From NCBI GenBank assembly GCA_963921825.1, contig OY997595.1, forward strand, positions 66,681,879-66,745,878: DNA of 64,000 bases. The letters are read 5' to 3'. Source of the DNA: Erodium maritimum. Its lineage: Eukaryota; Streptophyta; Magnoliopsida; Geraniales; Geraniaceae. Positions 45,196 to 56,759 of the stretch are shown here, piece after piece. Each line of letters begins with the position of its first letter. Position 1 is the stretch's first letter. The notes beneath the pieces were generated by a model, which did not search any database, had not been told where the DNA came from, and worked only from the letters and a program-made list of their open reading frames with translations. The translations under genes were made by a program, and so were the position numbers.

Positions 45196-46074
45196 ATTTG
45201 CCTCCATTGTGTACCGTATAAGAATATATGATGAGGGCTCCAGGGGGCAAAGATTCGTCGGTTGTTTATTGATGTTAGTCTCAGTGCCCCGCGACTAGGC
45301 TAGGAAAAGGCGAATGCGTCCATGACCCGTCACTTTCGCTAGCGCCGAAGCTTACAGTCAATTTCAGATACAATAACCACGTTTCGTTTAATTCATCGAC
45401 TAATCACGCGACGTTATGGATGCTCTAATGCTCGTTTCCTCAACTCTGAATGTCTTTGAGTTTACAACTTTCTTCCCACAAAAATGAGTATGAGAAGCAG
45501 AAAAGGAACAGTGCAATCAAGTGAGACCTAAATACAACAACAGTGAAACATAGCAAAAGCATAGTGATCTCACTATTCTTTTTATTTTCTGTTAAAGTCA
45601 CGTGTCAGTTCTGATCGATACATCACAGACAAACAACATTTTAGTGCATGCATTTGCATGAACCTTTTGTCTGTCAGAAAAACAGACAGAGAGAGAGAGA
45701 GAGACTGCTCTATATCCGCAGAGGACGTGACTTGTCAAAGAGCCATACCGACACATATGAACCAGAAGTAGAGTCTTTGTGAACAGAATCGCTATTCATA
45801 AATGAACATGAAACTATGACTTCTTCACAGTTCACATGTGGTCGGGTTTTCTTAAATATGCCTCAAATCATCATTTGCTGATCTTAGTTTTGTCCGGAGA
45901 TCGACGGCGCAGCCTCTGAGGATGTGATCTCACCAGTTTCTTATTTGATTTCGTTTGATATGGGTTTAAAATATCTCTAATAGTATTATTCAGCTCGGGT
46001 TAATTAAATAGTAACAGTTATTATACGAAAGAGACTAAAACAACTGGGTTACTTGAAAATGTTTTGCAGTGGTA
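45196..46074. other. Intergenic region
   Basis: No gene was recognised. A short (GA)n tract lies at about 45689-45703. Confidence 0.45.
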
Positions 46075-46083
46075 TTTTTTTTA

Positions 46084-46560
46084 GGGTTAAATATTGAAAC
46101 TTACTCTTAAGTATTGGTCGCGCACACTATACTACTCACGTTTTCAAAATGAACACTATACTACCTTAAGTATTGGTCACACGATTTTGTTATTAAAAAT
46201 GAACGGAATTTTCCATTCCGTTAGTCATATGACCTCAAGTGTCATATAATGGATGGTAAAATGACGTTTCCCCTTAATTATATGACCTCTACACATTTTA
46301 TAAGGAACATTACCATTGTACCCTCGTTATTGTTCCTTATAAAATGTATAGAGGTCTAATACTTAAGGGCAAAAAAACGTCATTTTACCATCCATTATAT
46401 GACACTTGAGATCAATGACTAACGGAATGGAAAATTCCGTCCATTTTTACTAACAAAATCGCGTGACCAATACTTAAGGGTAGTGTAGTGTTCATTTTGA
46501 AAACGTGGGTAGTGTAGTGTTCGTGACCAATACTTAAGAGTAAGTTTCAATATTTAACCC
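46084..46560. mobile_element. MULE-type MITE with 9-bp target duplication
   Basis: This 477-base palindromic element starts GGGTTAAATATTGAAACTTA and ends with its complement TAAGTTTCAATATTTAACCC. It is flanked by TTTTTTTTA on both sides (46075..46083 and 46561..46569). Arms extend nearly to the centre (ACGGAATTTTCCATTCCGTT-type inner repeats). It has the same duplication length as the MITE at 13540 but unrelated ends. Confidence 0.88.
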
Positions 46561-46569
46561 TTTTTTTTA

Positions 46570-47659
46570 ATAGAAAGGTAATCTTTTTATTAATAATAAA
46601 CCTAATTCCACCTTATATATAAAAATAATAAAGAGAACCAATTTTTTTATCATGTGTTTTTATAATAAAAAAAATTATTCTTCAAATAAGAAAGTATCTG
46701 AAGGGCAAGCCCCGAGAAAACGATTACGAAAAAAAAAACTCAATAAACGGAAACTCAAAAGGAAATTATCCTAGATTGTGAGACAACATGTCCTAAAAAA
46801 CGAAAGCGAAAAAACTAAGGGCCAAATTTCGATATTTAGTCTTCATCGGTGACCCACTCATCACCTTCCGAGATGTCATCGGTACCTTTCGCTTCAGACT
46901 GATCTGTATAAGCTTTAAGAGCTTGTGCAACCTGTGACCAGACATCAACATGATTGGCGATTCTTTCGCGACTCAGAGATCATGCTCTCGGCTTAGTCAA
47001 AGATGAGTAGTAATGCAAGAAGTATTTTAAAGGTCGATTCTAGAGCTTTGATGGTTTGAACAAGACGTCTCTCCACAGACTATCCTTACCCTGATTACCT
47101 CCCTGTGCACCTAATCCTAAGTTGGAGCCTCTTTTCCTCCTCAAAATCTTCTCTTTTCCTCGTGGGTGTCACATTGGATTTGACAAGGTTTGTTAGAAAA
47201 TTTGAATGATTGGTAGGGGGAAAATATCTCCTTGTAGGCATGCCGATTCAATGCTCTCCGCCTCTTTCAATCGCAGTCTTTACAGTTCCAGTCTCGATAA
47301 CAAATGTGTTGCAATCCGTAGCACTACATCTTTCGCAAGGGTCTGGCTCATGATCGGCACAGATTTGGTGTTTGTGCACCAATCACCATCGTCTCCACAT
47401 CCCCTACACATAACACTTGATCGAATCGGGTCATGCATCCCTGGTGGGTGGATCCGACGAGTTCGTCCCTACCGCACTCATTCCTCCACCACAATCGTGT
47501 CATTGTAACTCCTGCACTCAACCCAGATTGAGCGGACCTCAGGACACTACAACCTTCTAGGATCAGTATTACAGAAATTTTCCCTACCGACAACACTGAA
47601 AGTGTTTGTCAGTGACGGGAAAACCTTATCGACAGACATTTTGGCTCGTAGGTATTTTA
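46570..47659. other. Intergenic region, possibly decayed transposon
   Basis: Some coding-like composition occurs on the minus strand (47596-47348, Cys- and Trp-containing), but I recognise no family. Sequences on both sides of the following LTR contain CGACGG/CGTCG words, which may be subterminal repeats of an older DNA element. Confidence 0.35.
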
Positions 47660-50357
47660 TGTAGAACCCCGCCCTTTCACAAAGGGTTTTATTTTGAATT
47701 AGGAGACGTCGAGGTGGTTGTTTGCAACGAGTAAAAGTTTGAAGAGAAAATAAAAAAAATAAAAAATAAAAAAGGAATGAAAAGAAAAGATGAAGGAAGA
47801 GGAGGCAAGGCTGCCTAAGAATTGGGCCAGGTTCAAGCCCAATTCGCGAGCCTCAGATCCAGGAGCAGTGCACAGCCCAACCCTAGCAACAAAAGGGGGG
47901 GGATGAGCTCTTCAGCTCCCACTGTTCACGCACGCATCCTGAGGCGTGTCTTCCTCCTCTCTCGAGCCTCGCCGACCGGAGCTTCGGTTCCGAGCTCCTC
48001 CTTCATCTTCGGCCACGTCTCCCACCTCCACCATCCTCTTCTCCTTCTGCTTCGTCTCGAGCAAGCCCCAAAACCAGAGACCCTGTTTCCCCTTCGACCT
48101 CCTCCCTCGCTGCAGAATCAAACCCCTCGCCGTCCGTTTCTTCTCATCCCTGAACATCGCCGGCGACGGAGAAATAGAGCGGGTCCGAACCATTTCCCCG
48201 TCGCATCCTCCTTCTCCGACCTCGCGATGACCGGAAAGGCACCAAGGCGAGCTCGATTCGAGCTTTTCCGACCAGGGCCATCGCCGGTGAGCTCCACCTC
48301 CGCCAGATCAGAGGTGGGAAGGCTCTGGGTCACGTCTTCTGGTACTCCCGGCGCAGCCACCACGCCGCCAGCGACCCCACGCCGTCTCAACCTTCATTTT
48401 CCCCCTCTCCCGTGCTTCCGTTGACGCCGTAAGGGACGGCCAGAGCATTTCGAGCTGGCCGGAGCAGAGCCGAGTGCAATCCCGAACTCGGCAAGTCTTG
48501 GGCCTAGGAAGGAGGACTGGGCCAGCAACGGGCCTGGACCAGAAGAGTTGGGCCAGTGGCTTTGGGCCTTGGGCCCAGGGCCGGTTCAGCTAGTTCTCTG
48601 GTCAGGCAGAGTAGAAGACGGGCCTTGGCCCATTGTGGACTCGGGCCTTGAGCCCAGTTGGACCTCAAGACCGGGTCTGGACCATGTTCGGGTTCGGATC
48701 CGGGTCATTCGGACTGTAAAGGCTGCAGTTTTAAAAAAACCAGATTTAATTAAACGGTTTAACGAACTCAAGGTGAGACTTTGGACGGGAAATTCTTGGT
48801 TAAAGCAAAGGACCTTTGGACTTTTATCGTTTATTTGATTGGACTTTTCTTTGTCGAATCTAGACGGGACTTCGCCCGAGATCAAGGGCTTGGACCGAGC
48901 TAGAAGAGCAAGGATCACGCCGGGACCCGAGTGAAGAGCGAGGTGGTGATCACCGGGCTTCATCAAAGTGTTGAAGAGGAGAACCTCGAGGTAGGAAAGT
49001 CTTAACCTCTCGTTTACGATGCTTAGTATGCATGCTAGGTTAATAAAATTGGAAAGGTCCTAGATATGCCTATAGGATGCGAACAACTAGCGTAATCGTC
49101 TTTCAATTACTAATAACCGGAATTGTCTAGTGGTGACCGATTAGGATGTCAATCACTAGTGTAATTCGCTTTCAATACTTGGGAATTGATTGTCTGGTAG
49201 AGGAGCCTTGGCAAAGCCCTCGGATTAGCTGCGTGTTAGGATCACATGCTTGATTGTTGATTGCTTAGTGGATAGGCTAAAGAGTCTAATGGAACTAGTG
49301 GAATCGCATGTTTGTTTGCTCGTTTGAAGGCTTGCATGATTGGTTGTTTACACTCGTACTGTTCGTTGATTGTATTCGAATGTTTACTTGATTACTTGAA
49401 TGGTGGTTTGGAGCATCGAGTATGACTGGTTGTACCGATCGGTGCAATCAGGTGATCGATGCCCCGGTGGTTCGAAACTGATAAGTGAACGGTAAGTTGG
49501 GATTGTGTATTTGGTGTGCTATGGTTGCGTGACTCGTGTACTATGTGTTGTGGTGAATTGGTGATGGTTGAGCCATGTGTGGAATTGGATTGGTGGTTGT
49601 TGAACTTGTATTACTTCGTATTTCGGTTGAGCGCGTTATTCAATTATTAACTGCTTATTATTAAATTGCCCACGTGTGCGCTCCTATGGGAGTATGGCCC
49701 TGGGTTCCCGAGGATCTAAAATCCCTTGGAGACGTTTCTGAGACTTCCGATGATATGTGCCCTGAAGGGTGTTTCCGATAGTCTCAATGATATGCGTCTC
49801 CTCTGGATTGGAGGGAAAATCCGAGAGGACACATAAGATGTGGATCGGAGGGTGGTGACTTCATGTGCCACGGCATTGATCGGTTTATCTATTGCCTGTG
49901 ATTGTTGAGCTTTATGTTAACTTTACTGATGAATTCACTCGTAATATTATGCACTACCTTGTTGACTGTGTCGGTGAATTATGGATCTTGTGGACATTGC
50001 CGTTGATTATTTGGAGTTTAAGGTTTACCTTGTTATGTGTTTTCCCTACTGAGCGTAAGCTCACCCCTGTGAGTTCATTGTTGTGTTTACAGGCTTAATA
50101 GAGGAGTAGAGGCTCGGGAGCTTCTCGGTGTGGGTGTCATTAGAGACTTCGTTTTTATCTTTGTCTCTGTCGAACCGGATTTTGTGGAGTTATATTATTA
50201 CACCCCTGGAGGGTTATTCTTGTTTTAAACTAGATCATGTGGATTGGAGCTTTTCTATTGGAGGTTTTCAGGATTTAAATGTTGTTTTATTATTTTATTG
50301 TCTTCTATTACTCGTCGTGCCTCGAGTCCGGGCGATAACCGGATTTGGGGCGTGACA
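47660..50357 (+). mobile_element. Solo LTR of a gypsy-type element, copy B
   Basis: The 2698 bases run from TGTAGAACCCCGCCC to GGGGCGTGACA. Flanks are TTTTA and ATTTA, a probable duplication with one mismatch. It contains TGAGCGTAAGCTCACCCC near 50052, shared with copy C, and TAGACGGGACTTCGCCCGAG at about 48860, shared with copy A. It is about 1 kb longer than copy A, which lacks much of the 49.1-50.1 kb part. No internal domain or partner LTR is present. Confidence 0.8.
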
Positions 50358-50802
50358 ATTTATTTGGGCAATGAGAGTTCACCGACGGATGTATTCGTCG
50401 ATAATATTACTTATTGACATATAGTGTTTCATAGGCAACAGGATGCATCAGTCAGGGATGATTCTGCTATACTCCATATTGTAAGATGTATAGATCATCG
50501 ACTACATCTAAACCTTCATCATCCGTTTTCAGATTTTATTGCAATATACGAGTGGAAGACAGAAAATAAGTCTCTTCAAGAACTTGCTTTATTGCCATAA
50601 ACAAATATAGGTGAAACAAAGGTAGAATTGAATGAACACCATGAACACAAACCCTGACGGCTCAGCTGATCCTCGGACCAATCATCGGAAAATCCCAAAA
50701 CCTAAATCTTGTTCCTCGAAATGAACCTCGACCCAATGAAGTCAACAAGACATTGAAGCATCGAACATCGGAATTTGAAAAAAAAAAACAACTTTCCGAT
50801 CC

Positions 50803-51246
50803 TTAAAAAAGTTGCCGCCTCTTGTAAATCAAGTATCCGGCAACCAAAACCTGCAATATCGCCGCCATTCCGGCGAACAACACCCCCACCTTCTTCCCCC
50901 GATCAAGGGTCTTCCCCGGAACCGGCGACGGAGGCGGCAATGGCGGCGGTGGCGGCTGCCGCGGCGGTGGCGGTGGCGGTATCTTCCGATGATGATGAGT
51001 ATGAGATCGTGACTTCGGCGGCGGAGGAGGAGGAGGTGGTTTCCTCTTGTTGTTGTGACAAGCCGGCGAGAACCGAGGCCGAGGACGGGTCGCCGGAGAA
51101 TGGCGCGGCGCGGAAGCCGGTGCCGGGACTTTTACTCTATTTTTACCTGACTCCGACGAGCCTCCGTGAGACTCGGCCGTGATGACATTGACGGTCAACG
51201 TAATCCCAATCAGCACAACAATTAATCTTGAAAGCTGCGCCTCCAT
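50803..51246 (-). CDS. Small proline-rich single-pass membrane protein, paralogue 1
   Basis: 147 residues from ATG 51246 (MEAQLSRLIVVLIG); an in-frame ATG lies four codons upstream, but the paralogue at 54951 lacks it, so the shared MEAQLS start is preferred. Residues 1-24 form a signal peptide. The middle is rich in Pro, His and Lys (runs of up to nine Pro), resembling hydroxyproline-rich wall proteins. Near the C-terminus VGVLFAGMAAILQVLVAGYL is a transmembrane helix, followed by IYKRRQLF. Proteins with this tail are annotated as hydroxyproline-rich glycoprotein family in plants; no molecular function is established. An N-terminal secretory signal with a short basic cytosolic tail suggests a wall-facing membrane protein. 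Confidence 0.75.
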   Translation of the reverse strand: MEAQLSRLIVVLIGITLTVNVITAESHGGSSESGKNRVKVPAPASAPRHSPATRPRPRFSPACHNNKRKPPPPPPPPKSRSHTHHHRKIPPPPPPRQPPPPPLPPPSPVPGKTLDRGKKVGVLFAGMAAILQVLVAGYLIYKRRQLF

Positions 51247-51460
51247 GACCAAGGTCATGACCATGTTGCTAATGAAAAAAAAATATGTCCCTTTTTGGTT
51301 TGGGTTCGAATTGAAACCAGAAATGTATAGGTTTGATTTCACTTCTTGAGCTCATAAATCACAATTTGGTCATAACAAGAAGATATTAAGAGCGTATTTT
51401 GTTGTTATAGGTGTGACTTAAAGTTAAATATTAAGGTTGAAACTGAATTAGAGAGAATGA

Positions 51461-51695
51461 TTTGGAAAATATCGAGGTTGATTTGATAGATTATAAAAAC
51501 AATATGCATAGTTGTGTTTTGAGAATTCAAAAATCATATTCAAGATCAATTTGAAAATATTGAAGTTGATTTGTTAGGATGTTAAAGACAATTTGTTTAA
51601 TTGTATTTTGAGAATTCAAAAATTATCATCAAGATCAAATTGAAAATATTGATGATCGATTTGATAGGTTCTAAAAACAATTTATATGATTGTTT
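51461..51695. repeat. Tandem repeat, about 90-base unit, 2.6 copies
   Basis: Units start at 51461, 51551 and 51640 with TTGAAAATATTGAAGTTGAT-like sequence and contain TTTTGAGAATTCAAAAAT. A partial related unit occurs at about 55682 in the second duplication unit. Confidence 0.8.
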
Positions 51696-52048
51696 GGTAA
51701 TTTAGCAAGAGCTAATCTAGCTCGAATTTAAGAACGTCATGTTAGAAAAAGAAACCAACCCAGCTTTGACATGATCTCGTGAAAAGTCAAATGCATAGCT
51801 TAGTAGAACCCATAATAAGGTTTGATTTGTAGTTATCGAATATGAAAATCTATAGATGAGCTCAATTGTGGTTCAATCTATTCAAGTTCGACTCGATTCA
51901 AAAGTACATAAAATCATCTCAGAGTTATCTTAGTAAACATGAGTTAAGCTTAAATATAAGGGTAAAAACCCAAATTTGGTTAGATCTTTTTTCTCTGTTG
52001 TAAGTATTCAATAAAAACTAATACTCTATCATATAGATTACTTTGTTG

Positions 52049-53731
52049 CGTTTAGAAACATAATTTTATTAAGATTTCTCTCCTTGCTTCTGTCGAGACT
52101 TAACCCTAGTTTATGGAATTAGCTCCTGTTTCCGCCGAGTCTGCCATGTAGAGCTCTACGGAGATCGTGTCGTCGGCGTGGTCTTCCCTGTCGCCCTTGT
52201 CGGCGCCCTCTCGTCAAGTCTCATCCCCTCATGTCACCATGCCGAGCTCCTCGGTGATCGCGTCGGCTACAGGATCGTCTGCCTCCCCCCGAGCGTGATA
52301 GTTATCTCCTCGGATAACTCATCCTCTGTCGTCCCGTCATCCTCTCCATCGTCGCTGCCTCGGTCCCATCAGTCCTCTCCATCCTCGCCGCCCTCTCCAT
52401 GGGTGTCGCGCCGTTGACGCTCGGTTCTGGAGACGGTACCCTTTCGGGAGCGGTTGGGTAGGGCGACCTTCCCACCACGCCGTGGTTTTGCGCGGGGGCG
52501 ACCGTGGGAGCCTATCCCCGGTACTGGTGGTCTATCTCGCACTCAGCGGCCATGGTCCAAGGATGCTGTGACCCATAACCTTGCTCTGGGTCGTCGAAGG
52601 ATACAAGGACAGCCCGATCATCGGGCGGGTTTTTGTCGATCTCCGGATCGGCTTGGGGTTGTGAGGGGCTGGCCCGAGACTTCAATCCAATTGTCTAGAT
52701 GGTTCTCTTCGACCACCCGGGTATATCGATCTCATTGGGCCTATGTCCCGACGAGGGGTTCTTGTTCCTCTGGTTGGCCTTACTTTTCGGTTGGTGTCCG
52801 GGGACAGGGCATGGGTAGCTGTCGGCAACCCCTTCTGGTGGAGCCCCTGGCGTACTATTACCCTACATGGAATGTCCGGACGAAGTTGGTGGTAGGACCT
52901 CGGCCTTGGTCAGGGCATCCAGGGTCGTGGGGCCACGGTGGCGCGGAGTTGCTGGATCTGGGGGTCGTCTGATCACCTTTGTCCCTGGATCCTTTACCTA
53001 AGTTTGGATCGTGGCATGGATTGGGTGACAGTGCATCCATGGAGCCGATACCTAACCTAGGGACTGGTTCTTTGTGGGCATTGGATCCCTTGGGGTGCTT
53101 TGTACACAAGCATATTCGGGGGGATTTGGTAGGGGATCAAACGATGCCTGCCCCAGTGTCTATGGTCCCGGGACCCGGTGGAGGGTTCGGCGGTAGAGGT
53201 CGGGCACCAATTGGAGCTCGTCTTATTGCAGGTCCCAAGCCCAATACTGGGGTAGGCTGTCTATATCAGCAGGCTCTGGAGGATTGGGGGGTCAACGAAT
53301 AACAGAACAGGCGAGGGCTGGGTACCAACCCCCCAGTTCCCATGGGTCCCCAGGCCGGTCCCGGAGGCAGGAAGGAGTCTCTAGAGATGACCCATCAACC
53401 TACCCCCACTGACGATCACAGGTTCGGTAGCATCAACGAAGCAGAGCGTCACCCTCGGGTGAACCAACGATATCCAGACCCCACTTTGAGCAGTGATTGT
53501 CGGCGGATTTTCATTATCCTGTTTTTTCAGTTTATCGTTATTAGATTTGGTTGTATGTTTCTCTATTACTCTAGTTATTTATGTTGGGTTGTCACTTTTA
53601 GTTGCCACTATGGCACATCAGCAACACGCCTATGACGTGACGGTAGTTACAGGATTTCTCTGTTTTCTCCAGCTGAGATTTTAAACATGTATTAACTTTT
53701 TTAATGAATGATATATCAGTTTACTCAAAAA
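52049..53731 (+). mobile_element. Gag-only (ORF1-like) retroposon with 14-bp target duplication
   Basis: Flanked by AGATTACTTTGTTG (52035..52048 and 53732..53745), with a short A-tail (CTCAAAAAA). The interior is GC-rich, starts ATGGAATTAGCTCCTGTT at 52114 (compare ATGGAGTTCCTACCTGTC in the element at 17349) and holds broken Gly/Pro/Trp-rich frames. No RT or endonuclease is present. It interrupts unit 1 of the segmental duplication. Confidence 0.85.
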
Positions 53732-54950
53732 AGATTACTTTGTTGATCGAGTGGCCAAACGATAATGTATTTTGTTTGTTGATCGAGTGGCCAGGTAATT
53801 GCCTTTTGACCAAAGTCTATTTGTTGAAATAGTTATGCGTTTAGCTTTTTAATTGAGTGGTTAGTAGAGATATAAACAAGTCGATTCGAATTCAATTTTG
53901 TGAAAGCCCGATTGGTATGAAAAAAGTTGTTTAACCCTAACACATATAGATGTTAAACGAACCGGCTCTCTAGTCCGTCAATCTTGGAGGTTGGGTTTGA
54001 GTTCATTAAACAAGTTCAATTTTGAAATCGGATTCAACTCAAACTCAGCTGTAACAAGCTCTAATAAAGTATCTCATTAATCGAGCTCGGGCATCTCACT
54101 AAAGACTCAACTGCTTTATTGCTCGAATGTTCAAAGCTTCTTGTCACAAAATCACACAAAACCCAAACCTGGAGCTTGAAAGACATGGCTGCAAAGGCCT
54201 ACCACACCACTCTATCAAACCTACATTCCTCATTTCACCTTAACATTGAGACAAGTGACCCCAAAATTGTGTCGTGCCAATGCACTCGTAGATAAATAGA
54301 TCTTTGATTCTATTCAATTTTGACTCCAAGTATTCGATTCAACTTCTTTTCTTTTAATTCAACTGAGAGGAAGAAAAGAGGATCGAATGAATCAAACCGA
54401 AACCGAAAAGGAATATGTTTGGTTCTACGAGATTGCGAGTATATTTTGGGGTTATATGAGTATAACAACCGTTCATAATTCAAAATTAATATTGAGGTCA
54501 AAACAGATTCACGAAAAGAGAATCAAGACAATCTCTATATTTGTTTTTCCGACATCAAACTGACTATTTCGATTGTCTAATTCTAATAACCGACCCCACA
54601 CCAAACAAAAATCAATCTATTCAAAAACTTGCTTTATTGCCATATATAAACATATATGTGAAACAAATAAACAAAAGTAGAATTGAAACAACAAACATGA
54701 ACCCAAAATTACCCATTTACAGAAAAGCCCCGCGAAGACCCTGACGGCTCAGCTGATCCTCCGACGAATCATCGGAAAATCCGAAACTCACCGGTCGTTC
54801 CTCGAAACGAACCTCGACCCAATAAGCCTCTCATCGGTATCTGATCAATGATCATCGGTACACGAACTTGTCAATCCTAAGAACCCAATGAGGTCAACGA
54901 AACATTGAAGAATCGAACATGGAATTTTGAAAAAAACAATTTTCCGATCC

Positions 54951-55364
54951 TCAAAAAAGTTGCCGTCTCTTGTAAACCAAGTATCCGGCCACGAAAACCT
55001 GCAATATCGCCGCCACTCCGGCGAAAAACACCCCCATCTTCCTCCCCTGCTCGAGGGTCTTTCTCGGAACCGGCGGCGGTGGCGGTATCTTCCGGTGATG
55101 AGTATGAGATCGTCGCTCCGGCGAAGGAGGAGAAGGTTTCCTCCTGTGGTGGTGAGAATGCGAAGGGAACCGGAGCGGAGGAGGAACCAAGTGAGGCGGC
55201 AACCGGGTCGCCGGAGAATGGCGTTTCCCGGAAGCCGGTGCCCGGACTTTCACCCTGTTTTTACCCGTCTCCGGCCAGGCCTCGTGGGACTCGACCGTTA
55301 TGATATGAACGGTCAATGTAATCATAACTAACGCAACGGTCAATTTTGAAAGTTGCGCCTCCAT
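54951..55364 (-). CDS. Small proline-rich single-pass membrane protein, paralogue 2
   Basis: 137 residues from ATG 55364 (MEAQLSKLTVALVMITLTVH). Signal peptide at about residues 1-24, then VESHEAWPETGKNRVKV, a Pro/His/Arg-rich middle (PSHSHHHRRKPSPPSPERRS) with shorter Pro runs than paralogue 1, and the transmembrane helix VGVFFAGVAAILQVFVAGYL with the tail VYKRRQLF. The ends match paralogue 1 closely, while the middle differs mainly by loss or gain of Pro-rich repeats. The frame stays open for 62 codons upstream of the ATG; those lines do not resemble paralogue 1 and are not counted. Confidence 0.75.
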   Translation of the reverse strand: MEAQLSKLTVALVMITLTVHIITVESHEAWPETGKNRVKVRAPASGKRHSPATRLPPHLVPPPLRFPSHSHHHRRKPSPPSPERRSHTHHRKIPPPPPVPRKTLEQGRKMGVFFAGVAAILQVFVAGYLVYKRRQLF

Positions 55365-56284
55365 GACCAAAGTCGTCGTTCCTGGAAAAATTATAGTTTT
55401 ATTTGATTTGGTTCGATTTTTTCCCACGATCTCGGTTTTGTTTCTCCTTCTCCTTCGATTCGACAAAGGAGAAGGAGAAAATAGAATCTGGGCGTGAATC
55501 GAACCGAAATCAGAAATGGATAGGTTTACTTTCAACATTTGAACTCCCAAATCAAAAGTTCAATGATCATAAATCCGGTATTATAAAAATATTTTAGGTG
55601 TATTTTTGAGTTGTCTAATCTAAATATAACAAGCGATTAGTAATTCACATCTAATATAAACGTTCTATCTAGTTTATATTTGGAAAATATTCAAGTTGAT
55701 TTGATATCATGTGGTGACTATATATGCATACACTTTTTTTTATAGATTTTTTAGTTTGTACTGTTTTGTGGGACCTTGACATTTAACCACAGATCAAGGT
55801 ATTTTTATGACGGGCTCTTTCAGATACCATGTAGGTGGTGCATACCTCCGGAAAAAATTTACGGCCTACCTTCTACTCCATTATCAGTTTGCCAAAGAGG
55901 TTTGGGCCAAGTCGCAATTGGATGTCCTCATCTTTCTTGAGCATACTTCTGAGAGCTGGTTGACCTTTGTTGTGGTTTTTCTAGATATGTTATTAAAGGA
56001 CCGACTAGCTATGACTGCTTGAAAAAACTGGAAGGCTAAGGATGGTATTGTTTGGGCACAGATTCCACGTACAATCGACATAGACCCTTGATGCCACGGT
56101 TCGGTATCACTTGCACAAGTGGAAGGAGGCCCACAGTGGAGCACCGAAACCCACGTGTACACCAAGGCGTCGAAGGGAAATGGGTTGGTCTCTATCACCG
56201 TGGAGTTGGGTTACAATAAATGTAGATGAGGTAGTTTTCTCGGATATGCGGCAGACGGCCTGAAGCTTGCTTTGTCGGGATGAT

Positions 56285-56299
56285 GGGGGGGGGGGGGGG
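56285..56299. repeat. Homopolymer G15 (LINE sense strand)
   Basis: Uninterrupted run of 15 G inside the RNase H region of the LINE, 15 bases before the tandem duplication starts. Confidence 0.95.
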
Positions 56300-56314
56300 T
56301 GATAGTAATTGCAT

Positions 56315-56759
56315 ATTATTGGGGAACCATGGTCTTGAGTTTGTTGAAGCCACGACGGTTTTGTGATCTCTCACATGGATACGAAACCACCCGAAGTGAT
56401 GCTCAGTATGTGGTGGGATTAATCTCAATGAGTACCCCATTTTCTCTTATGTGGGACGCATTATCGAGAAATGTCATTTCATTTTATTCACTCTGGAGGA
56501 TGTTAAATTCGAATTTGTTTCTATGACAACGAACGGATTATTGGGGAACCATGGTCTTGAGTTTGTGGAAGCCACGGCGGTTTTGCGATCTCTCACATGG
56601 ATATGAAACCAACCGAAGTGATGATCAGTATGTGGTGGGATTAATCTCAGGGAATACCCCTATTTTCTCATATGTGGGACCCATTATCGAGAAATGTCAT
56701 TCCATTTTCTTAACTCTCGAGGATGATAAACTCGAGTTTGTTTCTATAACAACGAACGG
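56315..56759 (+). repeat. Head-to-tail duplication inside the LINE RNase H region
   Basis: 56315..56536 (222 bases) and 56537..56759 (223 bases) are directly adjacent and roughly 90% identical by eye; both begin ATTATTGGGGAACCATGGTC and end CAACGAACGG. The first unit is 74 codons long, so the duplication was in frame. Confidence 0.93.

Larger units (their letters stand above)
50570..54115. repeat. Segmental duplication, unit 1
   Basis: Contains the proline-rich gene at 50803, AT-rich DNA to 52048 and, after the inserted retroposon, 53746-54115. Each part has a counterpart in the same order in unit 2 (54620-62400). Examples: CTGACGGCTCAGCTGATCCT at both gene 3' ends; GGTTTGATTTGTAGTTATCG against GGCTTTGGTTTGTAGTTATC; GAGTGGCCAGGTAATTG against GAGTGGCCAGGCACTTG; and GTTGGGTTTGAG near both far ends. 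Confidence 0.85.

Noticed and set aside
47348..47596. Cys/Trp-containing frame on the minus strand as a zinc-finger gene
   Set aside because: Cys and His spacing fits no known knuckle and the frame has no conserved neighbours.
47822..48424. 200-codon open frame inside solo LTR B
   Set aside because: Same GC-rich LTR block as in copy A, in a different frame; no domain.
50775..51182. 135-codon plus-strand frame (Ala/Glu-rich) opposite proline-rich gene 1, with an analogue at 54905
   Set aside because: Both are antisense shadows of the Pro codons; the minus frames have a signal peptide and a transmembrane helix and are conserved between paralogues.
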